Shown: one piece after another, positions 18,908 through 26,428 of the stretch
How positions within the stretch are numbered: the first letter of the stretch is position 1
Layout: each line of letters begins with the position of its first letter
From: Pseudoalteromonas luteoviolacea
GTDB lineage: Bacteria; Pseudomonadota; Gammaproteobacteria; Enterobacterales; Alteromonadaceae
Assembly: GCF_000814765.1 (NCBI RefSeq)
Contig: NZ_JWIC01000010.1
Location: 917,706-981,705 of the forward strand
Length of the DNA: 64,000 nt
Direction: 5' to 3'
Translations under genes and position numbers: made by a program
Notes under the pieces: generated by a model
What the model was told of the DNA's origin: nothing
The model's input: only the letters and a program-made list of their open reading frames with translations
Database searches by the model: none

Positions 18908-20650
18908 TTACATTTGTTCCATTACTTCAATGCCCAATAAATCTAAGCCAGTATGCAGTGTTTTAGCCACTAGGTTACAAAGAACCAAACGACTTTCACG
19001 CGCTTGCTCGGTCACGTCGTCTTTCAGGATAGGACATGCCTCATAGAAAGACATATATAAACTCGCTAGCTCATATAAGTAACCACATAATACGTGTGGT
19101 GTCGCTTCATTGATCATCAGGTCAAGTACTTCTTCTAATTGTAACAGCTTCAGTGCCAGTGCTTTTTCTTGTGGCTCTGTGATAGCGATATTACCAGCCA
19201 AGGTTGCACTATCCACATTTGCTTTACGGAAGATGCTTTTAACACGTGTATATGCATATTGAAGATACGGTGCTGTTGCGCCTTCAAAGCTCAACATCGT
19301 ATCCCAGTTAAAGATGTAATCACTGGTGCGATGCTTTGATAAATCGGCATATTTAACCGCGCCAATGCCCACTTTACGTGCGATCTCTGCACGGGCTTCC
19401 TCTGACAGTTCAGACGCTCGCTCAGCCAGTTTATCAGACGCGCGGCCAACCGCTTCATCCAACAAATCTGCAAGTTTAATCGTACCACCAGTACGGGTTT
19501 TAAATGGCTTGCCATCATCTCCCATCATGGTACCGAACAAGCTTGGCTCATAGCTGGTTTTGTCCTGCAATAAACCGGCTTTACGCGCAGTGATCTCTAC
19601 TTGATTAAAGTGCAGGCCCTGACGTGCATCCACAAAAATCAAGATACGGTCAACATCAAGCTCGTTTGAGCGATAATCACACGCCGCTAAATCTGTTGTA
19701 GAGTATAAAAAACCACCACCGGATTTTTGCACGATAAATACCGATGGTTCGCCATCTTTATTTGCCAGTTCATCAAGGAATACCACTTGTGCTCCTTGAT
19801 CCTCTACCGCAATGCCTTTTTCTTTGAGTAGTTCGATCACACCATTAAGACGCGCGTTATATGCACTCTCTGCTTTGATGTCTTCACGGCCAAGGGTTAC
19901 ATTCAGCTTTTGGTAGACTTCTTCAGAGTGTTTTACTGAGGTATCGATGAATAGCTGCCACAATTTTTCACAGTGCGTATCACCACCTTGTAATTTCACA
20001 ACATAGTCACGGGCTTTATCAGCAAAACCGGCTTCATCATCAAAGCGTTTTTTCGCATCACGGTAAAAACTTTCTAAATCAGCCAGTGCCACCGCTTCCA
20101 GATCAATACCTTGCTCAAGTAAATCTTCAAGGTGCGCGATCAACATACCAAACTGCGTGCCCCAGTCACCCATATGGTTTTGACGGATCACGTTATCACC
20201 TCTGAATTCAAGGGCACGCACAACGGCATCACCAATGATGGTCGAACGCAAATGACCAACGTGCATTTCTTTTGCCAGGTTTGGCGATGAATAATCCACA
20301 ATGACTTTATGCGGTGTGGTGTGCTCAGCAACACCTAATTTAGCGTCTTGATTAGCCGCTTCTAAGCTGGATGATAAAAACTCAGGCTTAAGGTGAATAT
20401 TGATAAAACCTGGGCCTGCAATTTCAGTTTTTGCAGCAACATCGTCGATATCTAAGTTATCAATGATCTTCTGTGCAACTTCACGCGGATTCGTTTTAAG
20501 TGCTTTCGCGGCGCCCATGGCACCATTAATTTGGTAATCACCAAATTGCGGGCGAGTAGATTGTGTGACCGCAGGGTTTGTGCCTTCTGGAATGCCCGCA
20601 GCTTGCATCGCTGCATTGGCTTTTTCAATTAATAGAGTTTTGATATTCAT
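18908..20650 (-). CDS. argS: Arginyl-tRNA synthetase
   Basis: Class I synthetase charging tRNA-Arg. 580 residues. The N-terminal tRNA-recognition domain precedes SSPNLAKEMHVGHLRSTIIGD, whose HVGH is the HIGH motif. The KMSKS loop is degenerate, as usual for ArgS (KPFKTRTGGT). The C-terminal anticodon-binding helical domain ends in LDLLGIEVMEQM, typical of the family. AGGATAAAAA precedes the ATG. It lies 63 bp downstream of prfC on the same strand and ends at a strong terminator. Confidence 0.97.
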   Translation of the reverse strand: MNIKTLLIEKANAAMQAAGIPEGTNPAVTQSTRPQFGDYQINGAMGAAKALKTNPREVAQKIIDNLDIDDVAAKTEIAGPGFINIHLKPEFLSSSLEAANQDAKLGVAEHTTPHKVIVDYSSPNLAKEMHVGHLRSTIIGDAVVRALEFRGDNVIRQNHMGDWGTQFGMLIAHLEDLLEQGIDLEAVALADLESFYRDAKKRFDDEAGFADKARDYVVKLQGGDTHCEKLWQLFIDTSVKHSEEVYQKLNVTLGREDIKAESAYNARLNGVIELLKEKGIAVEDQGAQVVFLDELANKDGEPSVFIVQKSGGGFLYSTTDLAACDYRSNELDVDRILIFVDARQGLHFNQVEITARKAGLLQDKTSYEPSLFGTMMGDDGKPFKTRTGGTIKLADLLDEAVGRASDKLAERASELSEEARAEIARKVGIGAVKYADLSKHRTSDYIFNWDTMLSFEGATAPYLQYAYTRVKSIFRKANVDSATLAGNIAITEPQEKALALKLLQLEEVLDLMINEATPHVLCGYLYELASLYMSFYEACPILKDDVTEQARESRLVLCNLVAKTLHTGLDLLGIEVMEQM

Positions 20651-20713
20651 TTTTTATCCTGTGATCCTTGCCAGCCGTTAAACCAGCAAGGTTAAATTCA
20701 ATTTAAGCGCTTA

Positions 20714-22303
20714 TTAGTGTTCACGTGTATGGTGGAACTTAACGTCAGGATAGCGTTCCATTGACAAGTTTAAGTTTACACGGCTAGGTGCAATGTAAGT
20801 TAAGTTATCACCCCCATCAAGGGCCAAGTTTGCTTCGCACTTGCGTTTAAACTCAGCCATCTTCTTATCGTCGTCACACGTCACCCAACGGGCTGTTTGT
20901 ACCGCTACGCTTTCGTAAATTGCATCTACGTTGTATTCAGCTTTTAAGCGTGCTACTACCACATCAAACTGAAGCACACCGACCGCACCTACGATTAAGC
21001 TGTTATTTTGTAGTGGTCTAAATACCTGTACCGCACCTTCTTCTGACAACTGCACAAGGCCTTTTAACAACTGCTTTTGTTTCAGCGGATCTTTTAAACG
21101 AATGCTACGGAATAATTCTGGCGCGAAATTTGGAATACCGCTGAATTTCAGCTTCTCACCTTGCGTGAAGGTGTCACCAATTTGGATTGTACCGTGGTTG
21201 TGCAAACCAATGATGTCACCAGCGTATGCCTCTTGAGCGCGCTCACGGTCGCCCGCCATAAAGGTTACCGCGTCGGAGATACTGACTTTTTTGCCAATAC
21301 GTACATGGTCCATCTTCATGCCTTGCGTATATTTACCCGATACAATACGCATAAAGGCAATACGGTCACGGTGTTTGGGGTCCATATTCGCTTGAATTTT
21401 GAATACAAAGCCTGAGAACTTTTCTTCTTCAGCTTTTACTTCACGCTCATCAGTTTGACGTGGCATAGGCGTTGGCGCCCACTCTGTTAAACCGTCAAGC
21501 ATATGGTCAACACCAAAGTTACCTAATGCTGTACCAAAATAAACGGGGGTTAGCTCACCCGATAAAAATAACTCATGATCAAACTCATTGGATGCGCCGA
21601 TCACCAACTCTAGCTCTTCACGAAGCTGCTCGGCTAACTCTTCACCGATTTCGGCATCTAGTTCTGGATTGTCTAAGCCCTTAATGATGCGTTTTTCTTG
21701 AATAGTATGGCCTTGGCCCGTTGCGTATAAAATCGTCTCATCACGATGAATGTGGTACACACCTTTAAACTCTTTACCACAACCAATTGGCCAAGTGATA
21801 GGTGCACACATGATATTCAGTTCTGTTTCGACTTCGTCCATTACTTCCATTGGATCACGGATGTCACGGTCCAGCTTATTCATGAAAGTCACGATAGGCG
21901 TGTCACGTAAGCGAGTAACTTCCATTAATTTACGTGTTCTATCCTCAACACCTTTTGCCGCATCAATGACCATTAGACATGAGTCAACAGCAGTCAGTGT
22001 ACGATAAGTATCTTCAGAAAAGTCTTCGTGTCCCGGAGTATCTAGTAGGTTTACCAATGAATCATTATACGGGAACTGCATCACCGAGGTTGTTACCGAG
22101 ATACCACGCTCTTTTTCCATTTCCATCCAGTCAGATTTTGCGTGCTGATTTGAACCGCGACCTTTTACCGTACCGGCTTTTTGTAACGCCTTTCCGAATA
22201 AAAGTACTTTCTCTGTAATGGTGGTTTTACCCGCATCCGGGTGAGAAATAATGGCAAAAGTACGGCGAAGCGATACTTCTTGCTGGATACTGTTGTTTGA
22301 CAT
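20714..22303 (-). CDS. prfC: Peptide chain release factor 3
   Basis: RF3 is a translational GTPase that removes RF1 and RF2 from the ribosome after termination. The 529-residue chain has G1 SHPDAGKTT, the switch region KERGISVTTSV, G3 DTPGHEDF and G4 MNKLDRD. The Arg-Phe-rich C-terminal domains end in SMERYPDVKFHHTREH. The length and order match E. coli PrfC. Promoter probably lies in the palindrome-containing region upstream (22408-22432). Confidence 0.97.
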   Translation of the reverse strand: MSNNSIQQEVSLRRTFAIISHPDAGKTTITEKVLLFGKALQKAGTVKGRGSNQHAKSDWMEMEKERGISVTTSVMQFPYNDSLVNLLDTPGHEDFSEDTYRTLTAVDSCLMVIDAAKGVEDRTRKLMEVTRLRDTPIVTFMNKLDRDIRDPMEVMDEVETELNIMCAPITWPIGCGKEFKGVYHIHRDETILYATGQGHTIQEKRIIKGLDNPELDAEIGEELAEQLREELELVIGASNEFDHELFLSGELTPVYFGTALGNFGVDHMLDGLTEWAPTPMPRQTDEREVKAEEEKFSGFVFKIQANMDPKHRDRIAFMRIVSGKYTQGMKMDHVRIGKKVSISDAVTFMAGDRERAQEAYAGDIIGLHNHGTIQIGDTFTQGEKLKFSGIPNFAPELFRSIRLKDPLKQKQLLKGLVQLSEEGAVQVFRPLQNNSLIVGAVGVLQFDVVVARLKAEYNVDAIYESVAVQTARWVTCDDDKKMAEFKRKCEANLALDGGDNLTYIAPSRVNLNLSMERYPDVKFHHTREH

Positions 22304-22622
22304 TGAAAACTCTACTTTTGGCTTATCTGAGTGTGACTATTCACTGATAACACTCGGCTGTGAACACATATCCGCGTATTGTCTCTGATCCTGACTATTT
22401 AAACAACTTATCGGCGTATAATTTGCCGATAAACTACCACATTCTTTACATTCAGTGTGCGACGCTCACGGTTTCCCCCCCATATCGTGCGTTTTAACCC
22501 CCATACATGTCATATCGCCATGTTCTGTCACAATACCTCTATACACTCCATACCAAAAGTCACTATACAATTTTGCTTAAATTGTTAGGATAAACGCTAT
22601 TAATCAATAATAAAAAAGCCAC
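22304..22622. other. prfC / thioesterase divergent gap
   Basis: 319 bp carrying promoters in both directions. The clearest element is the palindrome at 22408-22432 listed separately. The rest shows no gene or repeat. Confidence 0.4.
22408..22432. promoter_or_regulatory. Palindrome around a TATAAT box
   Basis: Perfect 8-bp arms TTATCGGC / GCCGATAA flank a 9-nt centre GTATAATTT containing a consensus -10 hexamer. A protein binding the arms would cover this promoter. The identity of the regulator is unknown. Confidence 0.4.
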
Positions 22623-23360
22623 ATGACGCCAAAGTTATTTTTAATCCCAAAACCTAACCCTCAGGCCACCATGCGCCTGTTTTGCTTCCCATACGCAGGG
22701 GGATCACCGAGCATTTTCATGTCATGGTTAAGTCAACTCCCTACTCACATCGAGGTGGTGCTGATCCAACTCCCCGGACGAGGTGCGCGTTTAATGGAAA
22801 CGCCTTACAATAAAATGAATCAAACAATTGCCGAGCTCATGCAGCACAGTGATTTCATTACACAAAAACCTTGTGTGTTTTTCGGTCATAGCTTGGGGAG
22901 TCGAGTCGCCTATGAATTAGCACTCACATTACACAAGCATCACGACACATTGCCACTTCAATTAATTGCCTCAGGGAGTCGAGCGCCGCATCTCAAAGGT
23001 CACAAGGCACCGATTTATCATTTACCTGACGCCGAATTTATCGCGGAACTGCGAGACCTAAATGGCACACCGAAAGAAGTACTGGATAATGCAGAACTCA
23101 TGGAACTATTTTTACCTTTACTAAGGGCCGATTTTGAAATCGCGGATTGCTTCCAAGCAGAACAATCCCCCTTGCCCATGCCTATCAATGTTTTATATGG
23201 TCATGATGATATCGATGTCACATCTGAAATGGTTGATGCTTGGCAAGACTTATCTGCTTTACCTATCACTCAACATGCATTCAATGGGGGGCATTTCTTT
23301 ATCAATACACACAGTGAACAAGTGATAGCCACGGTTTCAAAACTGATTAATACGAATTAA
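22623..23360 (+). CDS. Type II thioesterase (alpha/beta hydrolase)
   Basis: 245 residues of the GrsT/SrfAD group, which release misprimed acyl groups from carrier proteins of non-ribosomal peptide or polyketide synthases. The family N-terminal signature RLFCFPYAGGSPSIF is present, the nucleophile lies in GHSLGSR, the Asp in YGHDDIDV and the His in NGGHFF. No synthetase, carrier protein or phosphopantetheinyl transferase gene is near, so it is an orphan here. A weak hairpin follows. There is no obvious ribosome binding site before the ATG at 22623. Confidence 0.85.
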   Translation: MTPKLFLIPKPNPQATMRLFCFPYAGGSPSIFMSWLSQLPTHIEVVLIQLPGRGARLMETPYNKMNQTIAELMQHSDFITQKPCVFFGHSLGSRVAYELALTLHKHHDTLPLQLIASGSRAPHLKGHKAPIYHLPDAEFIAELRDLNGTPKEVLDNAELMELFLPLLRADFEIADCFQAEQSPLPMPINVLYGHDDIDVTSEMVDAWQDLSALPITQHAFNGGHFFINTHSEQVIATVSKLINTN

Positions 23361-23374
23361 TACCTACTTCTTCC

Positions 23375-23394
23375 AAAGGCCCTCTTGGGCCTTT
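23375..23394 (+). terminator. Probable terminator after the thioesterase gene
   Basis: AAAGGCCC / GGGCCTTT with a 4-nt loop, 14 bp past the stop. The T-run is short (TTTAT), so termination may be partial. Confidence 0.6.
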
Positions 23395-23614
23395 ATGCCC
23401 TCTGCGCAAATTTGTGCACAAGTCCTCATCATGTAAACTAACTTTAATCCTAAGCCATGGACATGGGTACGGGTTAACATTTACTATAGCGTAAATGATT
23501 AACATTCCCCCCAACAAATGTAATCACACAAAAGAGCAAAATTAGGATCAGTTGCTAAGTCGCATTAAGGGCAACATCTGTACTATCTCATTGAGAAAAA
23601 AGGAAGGCAATAAA

Positions 23615-24943
23615 GTGAGAAACGTATTTGTTTTATCTGTGCTGACATTAGCACTCAGTGGCTGCAAAAGTTTAGTCGAAAAAGGAAACAACTTATTCGA
23701 AGCAGGTATGTATAGCCAATCAGCTGAATATTATGAGCAAGCACTCACCGAAGATCCTCACGATATTGAAGCACAAAAAGGCTTGATGCAAGCACGAAAT
23801 AAAATTTTAGATAAAGGATTAATTGACGTACGAATGCTGCGTTTAGGAGGCAACCCAACCGGCGCCGCCATCAAATTAGAAGCGCTATTACGAAATCAAA
23901 TCGAATGGCAAATAGAGCCATTTGGCCCTATTGCAAATACACAAAATGAAGAAATCGACTATGCAACTCACTGGTTGAAAACACGAGCGGAGCAATTAGG
24001 CCAGTCGCGTTTTCCAGATCAATTTCGCTTTTTTGAACACCGCTATGCTTTTCTGATTAGTAACGCGCAACTACATAACCAGTTTTCGACTTACAAAGCC
24101 GCTTTACAAAACAAAGCACACGCCAAGTGCACACGTCTGTCGACCAATGCAAACGACGAGCGATTTTTCTTACGCCAATTTACAGAGAAATACTGTATGG
24201 CTTGGGATCTGCCACAGAATTTCGAGCCGCTTTCTCACGACCCAAGTCGCTACTCACGCATCACGCTTACCCCTAGATTTAAAGTAAATTTACATAGCAC
24301 GAGCCGACAGGCTAATTCACTACATACTTCCTCGACCCAATTAAAACAAATTTTTAGAGAGAGCCTTTGGTATAGCCCAGTAGGTAAACAAACCTTTGAG
24401 CTCAATTTTGACGCTAGCTTAGAGCACATTCGAGATGCAAAGCTGGTAAATAGACAAACACATTTTACATTGGTTGAAGAAAAGCAAAGTAAAGTTGACC
24501 CTTCAAATACACTCGATGTAGAAGTGAAAAAAGCGTATAGCTATCCGGTGACTGAGTTCACTGAACAATTTAGCATTGATGCAAAATACGTCGGGACAGT
24601 CGCGCAACAACAAATAGAATTCCGTGTTGATGACAGCCTGACGCACTATACGCAAAGTCATCAAGCAGACTTTCCACAACTTAATATCAAACCAATCAAA
24701 GCCACCTTTTTAGATGTTGATACTAAACTGGATAAGCAACTCGATATCTTACAGCAAAATTTTAAAACACAATTAGAGCGTATTTGGACAGACACACATT
24801 GCAATGGTTTAATCGGTGCTCAATATGGTGAATATATTTTACGCTGTGGCAAAATAGCGCCAGACAATGAATTTGTAAACAGTTGGTTTAAAAAGCAATT
24901 TGGTTTAAATTACCTAGAAATGGCTGCACTGTACGCGCTTTAG
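23615..24943 (+). CDS. Hypothetical lipoprotein with a TPR-like N-terminus
   Basis: About 442 residues from the GTG at 23615, which has AAGGAAGG eight bases upstream; an earlier ATG at 23552 would bury the signal peptide. The lipobox LALSGC follows a short hydrophobic stretch. Residues about 25-65 (NLFEAGMYSQSAEYYEQALTEDP...) form one tetratricopeptide-like pair. The remainder has no motif I recognise; several scattered cysteines (TRLSTN region, TEKYCMAWD, DTHCNG, YILRCG) could form disulfides. Probably attached to an envelope membrane. Its stop overlaps the convergent cysteine-rich gene by 4 bp. Confidence 0.65.
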   Translation: MRNVFVLSVLTLALSGCKSLVEKGNNLFEAGMYSQSAEYYEQALTEDPHDIEAQKGLMQARNKILDKGLIDVRMLRLGGNPTGAAIKLEALLRNQIEWQIEPFGPIANTQNEEIDYATHWLKTRAEQLGQSRFPDQFRFFEHRYAFLISNAQLHNQFSTYKAALQNKAHAKCTRLSTNANDERFFLRQFTEKYCMAWDLPQNFEPLSHDPSRYSRITLTPRFKVNLHSTSRQANSLHTSSTQLKQIFRESLWYSPVGKQTFELNFDASLEHIRDAKLVNRQTHFTLVEEKQSKVDPSNTLDVEVKKAYSYPVTEFTEQFSIDAKYVGTVAQQQIEFRVDDSLTHYTQSHQADFPQLNIKPIKATFLDVDTKLDKQLDILQQNFKTQLERIWTDTHCNGLIGAQYGEYILRCGKIAPDNEFVNSWFKKQFGLNYLEMAALYAL

Positions 24944-25515
24944 CTGCCTTTATCTGCAAGGCAATAAGGCTTAATAATGGGCTTGCCTTGCAGATAAAAT
25001 GGCGATGGTCGACCTTTTCGCAGCACTTGCCATAATGCGATTTTCAGTATTAGATGAGCCGCAACCTGTTTATGCGACCAAGGTCCTTTCACTTCCTTCG
25101 GTATCTCTCCTGTTGCAAACTTACAAAATACACTGCCAACAGGCCGGCCTACCATCTTGTCTAAATCTTCTTCAATACAGTGATGTAATAGGCCAACCAA
25201 TGGCCAACGCGCATTTAATGTATTCCCCAAAGGCGTATTGCAACATTTGGCAAACCAGCGATGCACACCGCCTCGAGTGACAGTTAAGCACCCGATTTCA
25301 CTGTGTCCTTGGGTGATCGTTAGTTGCGAAGCGCTGACTTGGAAAACATCAGAGCCGCCATAAGCATTCAAAATGTGAGGCTGTTTTAAGTGCTTAACAA
25401 ACGCCTGACAATCATCGCAATAACACACCACTCGATTGTGAAACAATTTGCTACCTATAGAGACATTCCCACGCACTTTTCCACATTGACATTTCATGTG
25501 TAAACACCGTTCCAT
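24940..25515 (-). CDS. Cysteine-rich GFA/Mss4-like protein (DUF6151 type)
   Basis: About 191 residues. The cysteines of CQCGKVRG near the N-terminus, CYCDDCQAF at about 32-40 and KCCNTPLGNT at about 90 are arranged like the zinc ligands of the GFA/Mss4 fold, which places it with the DUF6151 group as I remember it. It lacks a signal peptide and is likely cytoplasmic. The ATG at 25515 has GGGGAG five bases upstream; a further ATG at 25497 is an alternative. Function is not established; GFA-like proteins often act on small thiol adducts, but that is not shown here. Confidence 0.6.
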   Translation of the reverse strand: MERCLHMKCQCGKVRGNVSIGSKLFHNRVVCYCDDCQAFVKHLKQPHILNAYGGSDVFQVSASQLTITQGHSEIGCLTVTRGGVHRWFAKCCNTPLGNTLNARWPLVGLLHHCIEEDLDKMVGRPVGSVFCKFATGEIPKEVKGPWSHKQVAAHLILKIALWQVLRKGRPSPFYLQGKPIIKPYCLADKGS

Positions 25516-25674
25516 CACGACTCCCCATTGATGATTGCATTGCGTAAGCCAGCTATGACTTTTTACCCTCTTATCCTAGCATTGTAAAATCAGACAATAA
25601 AATGCATATCACCCTTGGACTCACTGCGGCTTCATGCTAGTTTGCTGCAAAACAAAATCAATTTAGGAATTACT

Positions 25675-26247
25675 ATGCCAAAGGCCAGTGAAATAAAAAA
25701 ACATGCTGCGATTGAATACAATGGTCGCGTTATGATCGTACGTGATATTGAACGTTCAGTACCTCAAGGTCGTGCTGGGGGTAGTCTTTACCGTATGCGT
25801 ATGTACGATGTCGTCAATAATGGTAAAGTAGATGAAACATTTAAAGCGGAAGAAATGCTTAAACTAGCCGACCTAACGCGTCGCCCGGCAATGTTTTCCT
25901 ATATTGATGGTGAAGAATACGTCTTTATGGATGAAGAGGACTACACACCTTACCACCTAAATAAAGAAGCCATTTCAGAACAAGTTTTATTTATCAACGA
26001 AGATACTAAAGGCCTATCTGTTGTCGTTGTAGAGGGTAGCCCTGTATCTGTCGATTTACCTTCAAGTGTTGAGCTTGTTATTGAAGAGACCGCACCGTCT
26101 ATTAAAGGGGCCTCTGCCAGTGCGCGTACAAAACCAGCAACGCTGACAACCGGTCTAATCGTCCAAGTCCCTGAACATATCTCAACCGGTGATAAAATTA
26201 AAATCAACACCACAGAAGTTAAATTTATGAGTCGTGCAGACAGCTAA
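25675..26247 (+). CDS. yeiP: Elongation factor P-like protein YeiP
   Basis: 190 residues with the three beta-barrel domains of EF-P. The N-terminal PKASEIKKHAAIEYNGRVMIVRDI and the tip loop VPQGRAGGSLYRMR have no lysine at the EF-P modification position, which is the YeiP paralogue pattern. The middle DGEEYVFMDEEDYTPY is close to E. coli YeiP, and the chain ends in the nucleic-acid-binding OB domain GDKIKINT. AGGAATTACT precedes the ATG at 25675, so 20 upstream codons in the open frame are not used. It stands alone and ends at a strong terminator. Confidence 0.93.
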   Translation: MPKASEIKKHAAIEYNGRVMIVRDIERSVPQGRAGGSLYRMRMYDVVNNGKVDETFKAEEMLKLADLTRRPAMFSYIDGEEYVFMDEEDYTPYHLNKEAISEQVLFINEDTKGLSVVVVEGSPVSVDLPSSVELVIEETAPSIKGASASARTKPATLTTGLIVQVPEHISTGDKIKINTTEVKFMSRADS

Positions 26248-26263
26248 TCTTGTTTGTGAAAAT

Positions 26264-26286
26264 AAGCCGGGTATCCCGGCTTTTTT
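26264..26286 (+). terminator. yeiP terminator
   Basis: AAGCCGGG / CCCGGCTT with a 3-nt loop and six T residues, 17 bp after the stop. Confidence 0.93.
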
Positions 26287-26428
26287 ATTGCTTCCGCCAC
26301 ACATACCCAATCTTTTTTTCTTATTTATGTAATATCAGCTGTAATTAATACTTTGAATTGATGTTATTTTGTGCCAATAATAAATGGAACGTTCCAAATA
26401 AAAACAATCAAGATAATGGGAGTTAATT

